Shown here: piece after piece, positions 25,331 through 35,732 of the stretch
How positions within the stretch are numbered: position 1 is the first letter of the stretch
How the letters are laid out: each line of letters opens with the position of its first letter
NCBI RefSeq assembly: GCF_900112245.1
Contig: NZ_FOYX01000004.1
Location: forward strand, 124,001 to 188,000
Reading direction: 5' to 3'
From: Maribacter stanieri
GTDB taxonomy: Bacteria > Bacteroidota > Bacteroidia > Flavobacteriales > Flavobacteriaceae
DNA: 64,000 nt
The notes under the pieces: generated by a model
What the model saw: the letters and a program-made list of their open reading frames with translations, nothing else
What the model was told of the DNA's origin: nothing
Databases searched by the model: none
Position numbers and translations under genes: made by a program

Positions 25331-27336
25331 TGGCGACAACAGATAAAAGCATACTAAAAAGGCTCTACGTTGTAGCAGGATTCATGGTACTCTTTGCTGG
25401 TGCAGTGTTATTTAAGCTGGTCTCCATACAAATCGTTGACGGTGAAAAATACCAGGCAATGGCAGATACGCGTACAGAGCGTATGTTCACTATTGAGCCA
25501 AATAGAGGTAACCTATATTCAGATGACGGTAGCCTTTTAGCAACTTCAGTTTCTAAATACACGGTGCATTTTGATGCCGTTACCGTAAGTAATGAAGATT
25601 TCAAGGAAAATGTAAAACCACTTTCAGATGCCTTGGCAAAAGAATTTGGGAAAACATCTTCTCACTATCAACAGATTTTAAGAAAGGCAAGAGAGAATAA
25701 AAATAGATATGCATTAATAGTTCGTAATCTAGATTATTCAGAATACATGGCGGTGAAGAAATTTCCGCTGTTCAATAAAGGAGCGTTCAAAGGCGGTTTG
25801 ATCATTGAGCAACATGTAAAGAGAGAGCATCCGTTAGGTAAAATTGCAGAACGTAGTGTTGGGTACGAGCGTAAAGATGAAAACGGATATTATACCCGTG
25901 TGGGTATGGAAGGTGCTTTTGGCGAATACCTAAGAGGGATATCTGGAAAGCGTTTAAAGCAAAAAATAGCAAAAGGGCAGTGGAAACCTATTGGTAACGA
26001 TAATATCATAGAGCCAAAAGATGGTTATGATGTGTATTCTACTATTGATATTAATATACAAGATATAGCACACCATGCATTATTGGGTCAGTTAGAGAAA
26101 TACCAAGCAGACCACGGAACGGTAATCGTAATGGAGGTGAAAACCGGAGAGGTAAAAGCAATATCGAATTTGGGTCAAACCACTGACGGAAAATATTACG
26201 AGCGTTTAAACTACGCTATTGGCGAGTCTCACGAGCCAGGTTCTACTTTTAAGTTAATGAATTTGGTAGCGGCTTTAGAAGACAAAATAATAGATACCAG
26301 TACCGTAATTGATACTGAAAACGGTAGATGGAAAATATATAAGCACTGGGTAAAGGATACCAAGCGTGGCGGACACGGTAAAATATCAATGTCCAAAGCA
26401 TTTGAAGTATCATCTAATGTTGCCTTTGCAAAAATGATAAACAATGGGTACAAGAACGACCCAGAGAAATATGTGAACAGACTAATGAGTATGGGTGTTC
26501 ATAAAGAATTAGGACTTCCGGTTGTGGGTGAAGGTAAACCTGTATTGCGTTACCCAGGTGACAAAGGTTGGTCTGGACTTTCATTGGCGCAAATGGCTTA
26601 TGGTTATGAGGTTTCTATGACTTCGCTACAGACTTTGGCTTTTTATAATGCCATTGCAAATGATGGGGAAATGGTAAAACCAAGACTTTTAAAAGAAGTT
26701 AAGGAGTGGAACAAGTCTATAGAGAAGTTCGATAAAAAAGTATTGAATCCTGCAATATGCTCGCAGTCTACAGTAAAGAAGGTACAGCAGATATTAAAGA
26801 ATGTAGTAGAAAAAGATCACGGTACAGGCCACGGTATGTATTCAAAGAACTTTTCTATGGCAGGAAAAACGGGAACAACACAGACCAATTATGTGTCTAA
26901 GGATAAATCTAAGTACGAGTACATTTCTTCGTTTGCAGGTTATTTTCCGGCAGATGCTCCAAAGTACTCTTGTATTGTGGTAATCCACAAGCCAGACAAA
27001 AGTGTAGGTTATTACGGTGCAGATGTATCTGGTCCGGTATTTAAATCTGTAGCACAAAAAGTATACGCTACCTCTCCATTAACAAGTGAAGTTGATGTTA
27101 GAGATGTATTGATCGCTAAAAACGAAGATTCTCATAAAGGATATTACAAGGCAGCACAACAGAAATATTCAGAAGTACCTAATGTAAAAGGTATGTGTGG
27201 TATGGATGCAGTTGCTATTTTGGAGAATTTAGGAATAGAAGTAATAGTAAAAGGAAATGGAAAGGTTAAAAACCAATCCATCAACAAAGGCACGGATTTA
27301 AAGTCTGTGAAAAAAATAGTATTAGAATTAATATGA
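25330..27336 (+). CDS. ftsI: Division transpeptidase (class B PBP, FtsI type) with PASTA domain
   Basis: Cross-links septal peptidoglycan. The 668-residue protein has an N-terminal membrane helix (about 12-32), a PBP dimerisation region and the transpeptidase domain with S305TFK, S361SN and K513TG active-site motifs. A C-terminal PASTA domain (EVPNVKGMCGMDAVAILENL) makes it more like SpoVD or PBP2x than E. coli FtsI, as is usual in Bacteroidetes. It overlaps murE by four bases (ATGA). Confidence 0.95.
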   Translation: MATTDKSILKRLYVVAGFMVLFAGAVLFKLVSIQIVDGEKYQAMADTRTERMFTIEPNRGNLYSDDGSLLATSVSKYTVHFDAVTVSNEDFKENVKPLSDALAKEFGKTSSHYQQILRKARENKNRYALIVRNLDYSEYMAVKKFPLFNKGAFKGGLIIEQHVKREHPLGKIAERSVGYERKDENGYYTRVGMEGAFGEYLRGISGKRLKQKIAKGQWKPIGNDNIIEPKDGYDVYSTIDINIQDIAHHALLGQLEKYQADHGTVIVMEVKTGEVKAISNLGQTTDGKYYERLNYAIGESHEPGSTFKLMNLVAALEDKIIDTSTVIDTENGRWKIYKHWVKDTKRGGHGKISMSKAFEVSSNVAFAKMINNGYKNDPEKYVNRLMSMGVHKELGLPVVGEGKPVLRYPGDKGWSGLSLAQMAYGYEVSMTSLQTLAFYNAIANDGEMVKPRLLKEVKEWNKSIEKFDKKVLNPAICSQSTVKKVQQILKNVVEKDHGTGHGMYSKNFSMAGKTGTTQTNYVSKDKSKYEYISSFAGYFPADAPKYSCIVVIHKPDKSVGYYGADVSGPVFKSVAQKVYATSPLTSEVDVRDVLIAKNEDSHKGYYKAAQQKYSEVPNVKGMCGMDAVAILENLGIEVIVKGNGKVKNQSINKGTDLKSVKKIVLELI

Positions 27337-28796
27337 TGCCATTAAAAGACATATTGTATGGAGTGCGTATTGCTGCTGTTAGCGGTACTACTTCTTGTGA
27401 TATAGCGTCTGTTCGTTTTGACTCTCGTGAGGTTCAAAAAGGAGATGCCTTCGTTGCTATAAAAGGTACGTTGACAGATGGTCATAAATATATAGATGCA
27501 GTAGTTGCGGCTGGTGCAAGAGCTATTGTTTGCGAGCAATTGCCGGCAAACATGGTAGATGAGGTTACGTATGTAGAGGTAGAAAGCGGCAATCAAGCAT
27601 TAGCGTTGATGGCGTCTAACTACTATGGTACACCATCAAAGAATTTAAAATTGGTTGGGGTTACGGGTACAAATGGTAAAACGACCGTATCTAGTTTGTT
27701 GTATCAGTTATTTAAAAAAGCAGGATTTAAAGTTGGGTTATTATCCACCATTAAAATCATGGTCGATGATACTGAATTTGCTACAAAACATACCACACCA
27801 GATGCATTGGTGATCAATAAGCATTTGAAATTGATGAACGATGCCGGTGTAGAGTATTGCTTTATGGAAGTAAGCTCTCATGGTATTCACCAAAAAAGAA
27901 CAGAAGGTCTGGTATTTGAAGGAGCGATTTTTACGAATCTTTCTCATGATCACCTAGACTACCATAAAACATTTGCAGAGTACCGCGATACCAAGAAAAT
28001 ATTATTCGATCAATTGCCTAAAAAGGCATTTGCACTAACGAATATAGACGATAAGAACGGTTTGGTCATGTTGCAGAATACCAAGGCTAGAAAAGCAACA
28101 TACGCCTTAAAAAACTATGCGGATTACAGAGCACAGATTTTAGAGAATCAGTTCGATGGTCAATTATTGAAAATTAATGACAATGAGCTTTGGAGCAGGT
28201 TAATAGGTCATTTCAATGCCTATAATATGCTGGCAATTTATGCTACTGCAGATTTATTAGGATTGGAGCATTTAGAGACCCTTCGTTTAATAAGCGAGCT
28301 GGAGAATGTAGATGGAAGGTTCCAATATTACATATCGAAAAATAAAATTACGGCAATAGTTGATTATGCCCATACGCCGGACGCCCTAAAGAATGTGCTT
28401 GAGACAATCAACACGTTGAGAACTGGAAATGAAAACGTCATCACCGTTGTGGGGTGTGGTGGCGATAGAGACAGATCAAAGCGTCCGGTAATGGGTAATA
28501 TCGCATCAGAGATGAGCAACAAGATTATTTTCACCTCTGACAATCCACGTACCGAATCCCCAACTGAGATAATTGCGGAAATAGAGGCAGGCGTAGAGCC
28601 ACAGAACGTAAAGAAAATATTGTCTATTGAAAATAGAGAGCAAGCCATTAAAACGGCATGCCAACTAGCAAATGATAACGATATCATATTAATAGCCGGT
28701 AAAGGTCATGAGACCTACCAAGAAAGCAATGGCGTTCGTATAGATTTCGATGATTTTAAAATAGTAAAAGAGCTTTTAACAAGCTTAGATAAATAA
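27333..28796 (+). CDS. murE: UDP-MurNAc-tripeptide synthetase MurE, meso-DAP type
   Basis: Adds the third amino acid to UDP-MurNAc-L-Ala-D-Glu. The 487-residue protein has the ATP motif GVTGTNGKTT and the DNPR motif (FTSDNPRTESP), which binds meso-diaminopimelate, so the cell wall is of DAP type. ATG 27333 overlaps the pbp stop; ATG 27336 is the next codon and also possible. Thirty bases separate it from mraY. Confidence 0.96.
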   Translation: MMPLKDILYGVRIAAVSGTTSCDIASVRFDSREVQKGDAFVAIKGTLTDGHKYIDAVVAAGARAIVCEQLPANMVDEVTYVEVESGNQALALMASNYYGTPSKNLKLVGVTGTNGKTTVSSLLYQLFKKAGFKVGLLSTIKIMVDDTEFATKHTTPDALVINKHLKLMNDAGVEYCFMEVSSHGIHQKRTEGLVFEGAIFTNLSHDHLDYHKTFAEYRDTKKILFDQLPKKAFALTNIDDKNGLVMLQNTKARKATYALKNYADYRAQILENQFDGQLLKINDNELWSRLIGHFNAYNMLAIYATADLLGLEHLETLRLISELENVDGRFQYYISKNKITAIVDYAHTPDALKNVLETINTLRTGNENVITVVGCGGDRDRSKRPVMGNIASEMSNKIIFTSDNPRTESPTEIIAEIEAGVEPQNVKKILSIENREQAIKTACQLANDNDIILIAGKGHETYQESNGVRIDFDDFKIVKELLTSLDK

Positions 28797-28826
28797 CCAA
28801 GGCTTAGTAGCAAGAATACAGAATAT

Positions 28827-30047
28827 ATGTTAACCTACCTGTTCGAATATTTAGAAAAACAATACCAGTTGCCTGGAGCTTCGCTGTTTCAGTTTAGCAC
28901 ATTCCGTGCGGCAATGGCTATTTTGTTTTCGCTAATGATAGCAACTGTTTACGGTAAGCGTGTTATTCTTTTTCTACAAAAGCAGCAAGTAGGTGAAACT
29001 ATTCGTGATCTAGGTTTAGACGGTCAAAAGCAAAAGGCAGGTACGCCAACTATGGGTGGTGTTATCATTATAATGGCAACATTAATACCGGTGTTACTTT
29101 TTGCTCGATTAGAAAATATTTACATCATCCTATTGATATTCACCATGTTGTGGATGGGGGCTATTGGTTTTTTGGATGATTACATCAAAGTGTTTAAAAA
29201 GAACAAAGAAGGCTTAAAAGGTAGGTTTAAGGTATTAGGTCAGGTAGTATTAGGGCTTATCGTAGGTGCCGTGCTTTATTTTCACCCAGAGGTGACCATG
29301 CGTGATCACGATAAAACGATAATTACACAAGCGTATACGGTAGAGCAGGTAAAAGGAGCGGAAATTAAATCGACCATGACAACGGTTCCTTTCTTTAAAA
29401 ACAATGAGTTTGATTATGAGAGCTTAATAGCATGGGCAGGAGATGATGCAAAAGATTATGCGTGGTTAATGTTCATTCCAATTATCATTCTAATTGTAAC
29501 TGCAGTATCTAACGGAGCAAATTTAACTGATGGTATAGATGGGCTTGCGGCAGGTACATCGGCAATAATAGTATTTACGCTGGGCATATTCGCCCTGGTG
29601 TCTGGTAACATCATATTCTCCGATTACTTGGATATTATGTACATACCGCGAGTAGGAGAATTATTAATATTCATAACTGCTTTTGTAGGGGCGTTGATAG
29701 GGTTTTTATGGTACAATGCTTTCCCAGCACAAGTATTTATGGGAGATACAGGAAGTTTGACCATAGGTGGAGTTATTGCTGTAATTGCGATAATAGTGCG
29801 TAAAGAATTATTGATACCAGTGTTATGCGGAATCTTCTTTGCGGAGTCACTTTCGGTAATGATGCAAGTAGGGTATTTCAAATACACGAAGAAAAAATTT
29901 GGAGAGGGCAGACGTATATTTTTAATGTCGCCACTACATCACCATTATCAGAAAATGGGGTACCACGAGAGTAAGATCGTAACCAGATTTTGGATTGTGG
30001 GAATACTATTGGCCATTGTAACTATAGTGACTTTAAAAATTAGATAA
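28827..30047 (+). CDS. mraY: Phospho-MurNAc-pentapeptide translocase MraY
   Basis: Transfers phospho-MurNAc-pentapeptide to undecaprenyl phosphate, making lipid I. The 406-residue membrane protein has about ten helices, the TPTMGG motif, the aspartate pair in GFLDDYIK, the [10 protein letters not shown] motif and the HHHY segment near the C-terminus. A hydrophilic stretch of about 50 residues ([16 protein letters not shown] and following) is an insertion compared with the E. coli enzyme and is common in Bacteroidetes. It shares one base with murD. Confidence 0.96.
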   Translation: MLTYLFEYLEKQYQLPGASLFQFSTFRAAMAILFSLMIATVYGKRVILFLQKQQVGETIRDLGLDGQKQKAGTPTMGGVIIIMATLIPVLLFARLENIYIILLIFTMLWMGAIGFLDDYIKVFKKNKEGLKGRFKVLGQVVLGLIVGAVLYFHPEVTMRDHDKTIITQAYTVEQVKGAEIKSTMTTVPFFKNNEFDYESLIAWAGDDAKDYAWLMFIPIIILIVTAVSNGANLTDGIDGLAAGTSAIIVFTLGIFALVSGNIIFSDYLDIMYIPRVGELLIFITAFVGALIGFLWYNAFPAQVFMGDTGSLTIGGVIAVIAIIVRKELLIPVLCGIFFAESLSVMMQVGYFKYTKKKFGEGRRIFLMSPLHHHYQKMGYHESKIVTRFWIVGILLAIVTIVTLKIR

Positions 30048-31381
30048 TGGCACTGTTAGTAGTTCTAGGCGGAGGAGAAAGTGGAGTAGGAACAGCCATT
30101 TTAGGATTAAAAAAAGGATACGATGTATTTGTGTCCGATAAAGGAAAAATTAAAGAGAAGTACAAAAACGTTCTTGAACATTTTGGAATTGATTGGGAAG
30201 AAGAACAGCATTCAGAAGACCGCATACTAAAAGCCAATTTAGTAATGAAGAGTCCGGGTATACCAGATAAAGTAGCCTTGGTGAAGCAGTTGGTAGCGAA
30301 AGGCATTCCTGTAATATCAGAGATAGAATTTGCATCTAAATACACCGATGCAAAAATTATTGGTATCACGGGAAGCAATGGAAAAACAACGACTACCATG
30401 CTAACGAACCACATTTTGGCGAACGCCGGATTAAAAGTGGGAATGGCAGGAAACATTGGTGATAGTTATGCAAAAATGGTTGCAGAGAATGATTTTGAGT
30501 ATTACGTGCTTGAGATCAGTAGTTTTCAACTAGACGGTATTGTAGATTTTAAACCGCACATAGCGGTGATTACGAATATTACGCCAGATCATTTAGATCG
30601 GTATGAGTATGAGTTTGAAAATTATATCGCTTCAAAATTTAGAATAGCGGAAAACCAAGACGAAAACGATTATTTGATATATGATGCAGATGATACCGTT
30701 TTGGTAGAATGGTTGAACAAAAACCCGGTCAAGTCAAAATTGATGCCCTTTTCACTGAACAAACAATTTGAACAAGGTGCATTCATAGAACAAAACGAGA
30801 TAATAATAAAAACAACAACAGACACTATTAGCATGATTAAAGACACTTTGGCCTTAGAAGGTCAGCACAATGTAAAGAACACGATGGCAGCTTCCACAAT
30901 TGCAAAATTGATAGGAATCCGAAAGGAGACGATTAGAGCTTGTGTTTCTAATTTTCAAGGGGCTCCCCACCGTTTGGAGAAGGTGTTGAAAATACATCAT
31001 GTAGAATATATCAATGATTCTAAGGCAACGAATGTAAACGCTGCTTATTATGCATTAGATAGCATGAAATCACCTACAGTATGGATCGTAGGCGGTGTAG
31101 ATAAAGGAAATGAGTACATGGAGTTAATGCCATTGGTACGTGAGAAGGTAAAAGCAATTATTTGCTTGGGCGAGGATAATGAAAAGATAAAGCATGTATT
31201 TGGTAATGCGGTAGATCTATTGGTTGAAACATATGCAATGGAAGAAGCTGTGAAAGTAGCTTATAAAATTGCAGAACGTGGAGATACGGTTTTGTTGTCG
31301 CCAGCATGTGCAAGTTTCGATTTGTTTAAGAACTATGAAGATCGTGGAGATCAATTTAAGAACTGTGTAAAGAACCTATAA
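30047..31381 (+). CDS. murD: UDP-MurNAc-L-Ala-D-Glu ligase MurD
   Basis: Adds D-glutamate to UDP-MurNAc-L-alanine in the cytoplasm. The 444-residue ligase has an N-terminal nucleotide-sugar domain (VVLGGGESGVGTAIL), the ATP loop GITGSNGKTTTT and the C-terminal LLSPACASFDLFKNYEDRG motif specific to MurD. It overlaps mraY by one base and is one base before ftsW. Confidence 0.96.
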   Translation: MALLVVLGGGESGVGTAILGLKKGYDVFVSDKGKIKEKYKNVLEHFGIDWEEEQHSEDRILKANLVMKSPGIPDKVALVKQLVAKGIPVISEIEFASKYTDAKIIGITGSNGKTTTTMLTNHILANAGLKVGMAGNIGDSYAKMVAENDFEYYVLEISSFQLDGIVDFKPHIAVITNITPDHLDRYEYEFENYIASKFRIAENQDENDYLIYDADDTVLVEWLNKNPVKSKLMPFSLNKQFEQGAFIEQNEIIIKTTTDTISMIKDTLALEGQHNVKNTMAASTIAKLIGIRKETIRACVSNFQGAPHRLEKVLKIHHVEYINDSKATNVNAAYYALDSMKSPTVWIVGGVDKGNEYMELMPLVREKVKAIICLGEDNEKIKHVFGNAVDLLVETYAMEEAVKVAYKIAERGDTVLLSPACASFDLFKNYEDRGDQFKNCVKNL

Positions 31382-31382
31382 G

Positions 31383-32585
31383 GTGTTGAATATATTCCAA
31401 AATATAAAAGGAGATAAAGCTATTTGGGCCATTGCGGCGCTCTTGGCCTTATTTTCATTTTTACCTGTCTACAGCGCCAGTAGTAATTTGGTGTATGTGG
31501 TAGGTAACGGTACACCTGTAGGGCATTTGGTAAAACATGCCATCTTGTTGTTTTTAGGATTTGGAATTATTTATGGAGTACATAAAATACCTACGCACTT
31601 TTTTAAAGGGTTGTCTATGATAGCCCTGCCAATAGTACTGGTATTACTCATATTCGTATTGGCGCAAGGTACATCTGGTGGTGGTACCAATGATAGTCGT
31701 TGGATTCGTATTCCTTTAGTAGGTTTCGGTTTTCAGCCATCTAACTTGGCGGCAGTTGTTTTAATGATTTATGTGGCACGGTATTTCTCTAAAGTAAGAG
31801 AGATTAAAATAACCTTTAAAGAAAGCATATTGCCATTGTGGCTTCCGGTTTTCTTAGTGGTAGCCCTTATTTTACCGGCGAACTTTTCTACGGCGGCTAT
31901 TGTATTTTCAATGGTCATGGTGCTTTGTTTCTTAGGAGGATATCCTATGAAATACTTGTTGGGAATTGTTGGAACGGGAATTCTATTTCTGTCCATATTT
32001 ATACTAACGGCAAAAGCTTTTCCAGATTTATTCCCAAATAGGGTAGATACTTGGATGAGCCGTATAGATAGCTTTTCCAACCCAGACGATACGGAAGGAA
32101 CCTACCAAATCGAAAAAGCTAAAATTGCAATAGCTACTGGTGGTATAATGGGTAAAGGTGCAGGTAAGAGTGTGCAAAAGAACTTTTTGCCACAGAGTTC
32201 ATCAGATTTTATCTATGCAATAATAGTGGAGGAATATGGCTTAATTGGCGGATTTGTGTTGATGCTATTTTACCTATTTCTATTGTTCAGGATTGTGGTA
32301 GTAGCCAATGGTTGTACTTCAATTTTTAGCAAACTGCTGGTGCTAGGCGTAGGGTTGCCGATTGTGTTTCAGGCGTTGATAAATATGGCGGTAGCTGTAG
32401 AACTGTTTCCGGTAACTGGACAGAATTTACCACTGGTAAGTAGTGGAGGTACATCTAGTTGGATGACCTGTTTGGCAATAGGTATCATTTTAAGTGCAAG
32501 TAATAAAAGTATAGTACAAGAGAGTGCTTCTGATAGTGATATAGATGAGACGAACCCTTTAGAAATTTTAAGTGGGCAGTTATAA
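31383..32585 (+). CDS. ftsW: Lipid II polymerase FtsW
   Basis: SEDS-family glycosyltransferase that works with the division PBP. The 400-residue membrane protein has about ten helices and the motifs [15 protein letters not shown] and [11 protein letters not shown] typical of SEDS proteins. The start is GTG 31383 or TTG 31386; no ATG is available, and the N-terminus [15 protein letters not shown] is normal for flavobacterial FtsW. It overlaps murG by 14 bases. Confidence 0.95.
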   Translation: MLNIFQNIKGDKAIWAIAALLALFSFLPVYSASSNLVYVVGNGTPVGHLVKHAILLFLGFGIIYGVHKIPTHFFKGLSMIALPIVLVLLIFVLAQGTSGGGTNDSRWIRIPLVGFGFQPSNLAAVVLMIYVARYFSKVREIKITFKESILPLWLPVFLVVALILPANFSTAAIVFSMVMVLCFLGGYPMKYLLGIVGTGILFLSIFILTAKAFPDLFPNRVDTWMSRIDSFSNPDDTEGTYQIEKAKIAIATGGIMGKGAGKSVQKNFLPQSSSDFIYAIIVEEYGLIGGFVLMLFYLFLLFRIVVVANGCTSIFSKLLVLGVGLPIVFQALINMAVAVELFPVTGQNLPLVSSGGTSSWMTCLAIGIILSASNKSIVQESASDSDIDETNPLEILSGQL

Positions 32586-33660
32586 GTTTATTCTATCGGG
32601 AGGTGGTACTGGCGGACATATTTATCCGGCGATAGCCATAGCAAATGAATTGAAAAGAAGATATCCTGATGCGGAATTTTTGTTCGTGGGCGCTAAGGAT
32701 AGAATGGAGATGGAAAAGGTACCCCAAGCAGGGTACAAAATAGAAGGATTGTGGATTACGGGGATTCAGCGAAAATTGACCCTTAAAAATCTACTATTTC
32801 CTATAAAATTGATAAGTAGTTTAATGAAAGCAAACAGCATCGTATCTAAGTTTAAACCACACGCCGTAATTGGTACAGGTGGTTTTGCTAGCGGTCCATT
32901 GTTAAAAATGGCCACCGTTAAAGGGGTGCCATGTTTGTTGCAAGAGCAGAATTCTTTTGCAGGAATTACCAATAAACTATTAAAGGATAAAGTGGAAAAA
33001 ATCTGTGTGGCCTATGAGGGTATGGAGAAGTTTTTCCCTAAGGATAAAATTGTGTTGACGGGCAACCCGGTACGCTCAGATTTGGTAGAACTAAAGGCTA
33101 CTAAAAGTGAAGCCTTGGCTTATTTTGATTTAGATGCCAATAAGAAAACATTATTGGTGTTAGGTGGTAGTTTAGGTGCTAGACGCATTAACCAATTAGT
33201 GGCAGATCATTTAGCATATTTTGAAGAACAAGGGTTGCAAGTAATCTGGCAATGTGGAAAAGGGTATTACGAAACCTATAAATCTCATGAGTCAGCAACT
33301 ATAAAAGTGCATGCTTTTTTGAATACGATGGATAAAGCCTATGTAGCGGCAGATTTCATTATTTCAAGAGCAGGAGCAGGTGCGGTATCAGAATTATGTT
33401 TGGTGGGTAAACCAACATTCTTTATTCCGTCGCCAGTAGTAGCAGAAGATCATCAAACAATGAATGCATTATCGTTAGTTGGGCATGATGCGGCTATTAT
33501 GATCAGAGAGAAAGAATTGGATGAGCAGTTTAAGACAGTATTTGAATCGGTTGTTAAATCGCCTGAAAAACAAATAGCATTATCAAAGAATATAAAAGCA
33601 TTGGCATTACCGAATGCCACTGCGGATATCTGCGATGAAATAGAAAAAATTTTAAAGTAA
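32572..33660 (+). CDS. murG: Lipid II synthase MurG
   Basis: Adds GlcNAc to lipid I on the inner face of the membrane. The 362-residue glycosyltransferase has the N-terminal [11 protein letters not shown] loop, GTGGFASGP and the C-terminal donor-binding region with [11 protein letters not shown]. It starts at GTG 32572 inside the end of ftsW, and its stop is one base before the murC ATG. Confidence 0.96.
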   Translation: MGSYKFILSGGGTGGHIYPAIAIANELKRRYPDAEFLFVGAKDRMEMEKVPQAGYKIEGLWITGIQRKLTLKNLLFPIKLISSLMKANSIVSKFKPHAVIGTGGFASGPLLKMATVKGVPCLLQEQNSFAGITNKLLKDKVEKICVAYEGMEKFFPKDKIVLTGNPVRSDLVELKATKSEALAYFDLDANKKTLLVLGGSLGARRINQLVADHLAYFEEQGLQVIWQCGKGYYETYKSHESATIKVHAFLNTMDKAYVAADFIISRAGAGAVSELCLVGKPTFFIPSPVVAEDHQTMNALSLVGHDAAIMIREKELDEQFKTVFESVVKSPEKQIALSKNIKALALPNATADICDEIEKILK

Positions 33661-33661
33661 A

Positions 33662-35017
33662 ATGAATTTAACGCAAATACATAAGGTGTATTTTATTGGC
33701 ATAGGAGGCATTGGTATGTCTGCTTTGGCGCGTTATTTTGCTTTCATAAATAAGGCGGTAGGCGGGTATGATAAAACCGAAAGTCCGCTTACACAAGAGT
33801 TAGCGAATTCAGGTATTGATATTCATTATACAGATGACATAAACGCTGTGTCAGATGAGTTTAAGAAAGATATAGAGCATACGTTGGTGGTGTATACGCC
33901 GGCAGTTTCTTCTAATCATTCGGAATACCAGTATTTTTTAAACAATGGATTTACAATTAAGAAAAGATCAGAAGTTCTTGGTTTAATTACAAAGGATTCT
34001 TTTTGCTTGGCAGTTGCAGGTACACATGGTAAAACGACGACATCAAGTATTCTAGCGCATTTATTAAAAGAAACAGGAGTTAAAATGACAGCCTTTTTAG
34101 GTGGTATTTCTGAGGATTTTAATAGTAATTTCTTGTTAGAAGGTACGGAGTACTCAGTGGTAGAAGCAGATGAGTTTGATCGTTCATTTATGCAGTTGAC
34201 ACCAAATGTAGCCTGTGTTACTTCAATGGATGCGGATCACTTGGATATTTATGGAGATGCTGAGGAATTAGAAAGAACATTTGTTGATTTTACAAAACGA
34301 TTAAAACCGGGCGGAAAATTATTTGTCCGTAATGGTTTGCCTTTAGAAGGGTTGACCTATGGTATTGAAGACGATTCGGATTATTGCATCCGAAATATAA
34401 AAATAGAACGTGGCACCTACATATTCGATTTGGAGACCCCTGACCTCAAACTAGAAGGGGTTGAATTTAACAAACCTGGAAGACATAATTTGTTGAACGG
34501 TTTAGTGGCTTTCGCAATGGCGATGCAAGCAGGTTCCCCACCGCATCGCCTTGCAGAGGCATTAGCAACTTTTAAAGGTGTGCAAAGGCGTTTTTCATAT
34601 CGAATTAAGAGTGAAGATTTCATTTTTATAGATGATTACGCACATCACCCTACGGAAATCAATGCTGTTTTTGAAGCAATTTCAGAAATGCATCCGAACA
34701 AAAAAGTATTGGCAATTTTTCAACCACACCTATTTTCTAGAACACGGGATTTTGCAGATGCATTTGCAAAAAGCCTTTCTCAATTCGAAAATGTGCTGTT
34801 GTTGGATATCTATCCGGCTAGAGAAGAACCACTTAAAGGAATAGATTCTAAATGGTTGTTGGGTAAGATAAAAAGTAGTAATAAAAAATTAATTTCAAAG
34901 GAGCAAATCATATCTGAGATTAAAAGTCAGAATCCAGAAGTTTTAATAACAATGGGTGCTGGAGATATAGGTTTAGAAGTTGTGAAAATAAAAAAAGAAA
35001 TGTCGTATGCAGGTTAA
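33662..35017 (+). CDS. murC: UDP-MurNAc-L-alanine ligase MurC
   Basis: Adds the first amino acid, L-alanine, to UDP-MurNAc. The 451-residue ligase has FIGIGGIGMSALAR at the N-terminus, the ATP loop AGTHGKTTTSS, and DDYAHHPTEI in the C-terminal domain, all typical of MurC. It overlaps ftsQ by 11 bases. Confidence 0.96.
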   Translation: MNLTQIHKVYFIGIGGIGMSALARYFAFINKAVGGYDKTESPLTQELANSGIDIHYTDDINAVSDEFKKDIEHTLVVYTPAVSSNHSEYQYFLNNGFTIKKRSEVLGLITKDSFCLAVAGTHGKTTTSSILAHLLKETGVKMTAFLGGISEDFNSNFLLEGTEYSVVEADEFDRSFMQLTPNVACVTSMDADHLDIYGDAEELERTFVDFTKRLKPGGKLFVRNGLPLEGLTYGIEDDSDYCIRNIKIERGTYIFDLETPDLKLEGVEFNKPGRHNLLNGLVAFAMAMQAGSPPHRLAEALATFKGVQRRFSYRIKSEDFIFIDDYAHHPTEINAVFEAISEMHPNKKVLAIFQPHLFSRTRDFADAFAKSLSQFENVLLLDIYPAREEPLKGIDSKWLLGKIKSSNKKLISKEQIISEIKSQNPEVLITMGAGDIGLEVVKIKKEMSYAG

Positions 35018-35726
35018 TTGGAATTTTATAAAGTTATCGGCTTTAGTTCTGGTAATCATGGGGTTATATGCTTTTTCTAATGAGCGTAATAGTGCTAAGC
35101 ATGTTGCGGGAATGAAGGTAGAATTCGTTGGGGATCAAAATTTGTACCTCACTGAAGGGACGGTTAATAAATTGTTAATACAAAATTATGGTAGTCTCGA
35201 AAATGTGCCTAAAGAAAATATAGTTTTGAATACTGTAGAAAAGGCCCTTGAGGCCAATGAAATGGTGAAAAGTGCCGAAGTCTATCTAACAATAGATGGT
35301 GAGCTTACGTCGAAAATAGTCCAACGGAAACCAATAGGACGCATAGAAGGGGAAAATAAGTTCTATTTGGATGATGAAGGAAAGAGGATGCCTTTTTCTA
35401 ATAATCATTCAGCAAGAGTTCCCATTATCACTGGTACTATCAGTGGTAAAAGCCTTGAGGATGTCTATGTGATATTGGAACACGTGAATAAGGACGATTT
35501 TTTTCGTGAATCGGTAATCGGTATTCATATAAAAGGAGAAAGTGAATATCAATTACGATTAAGGCTTAACAATTTTGTTGTGAACATAGGCGGTATTGAA
35601 GATTTGGAAGCTAAGTTCAGCAATTTTAAGGCGTTTTATGCCAAAGCGAACAAGGATCAAACCTTGGAAGATTACGCGGAAGTAAGTTTAGAATTCAATA
35701 ACCAGGTGGTGTGCACTAAAATATAA
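35007..35726 (+). CDS. ftsQ: Cell division protein FtsQ/DivIB
   Basis: A 239-residue bitopic divisome protein: one membrane helix near the N-terminus (about 8-23), then a periplasmic POTRA-like region followed by the FtsQ beta domain (VKSAEVYLTIDGELTSKIVQR, then PIGRIEGENKFYLDDEGKRM). Sequence is weakly conserved across phyla; the position between murC and ftsA is decisive. Its stop is six bases before ftsA. Confidence 0.9.
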   Translation: MQVNWNFIKLSALVLVIMGLYAFSNERNSAKHVAGMKVEFVGDQNLYLTEGTVNKLLIQNYGSLENVPKENIVLNTVEKALEANEMVKSAEVYLTIDGELTSKIVQRKPIGRIEGENKFYLDDEGKRMPFSNNHSARVPIITGTISGKSLEDVYVILEHVNKDDFFRESVIGIHIKGESEYQLRLRLNNFVVNIGGIEDLEAKFSNFKAFYAKANKDQTLEDYAEVSLEFNNQVVCTKI

Positions 35727-35732
35727 TAGAAA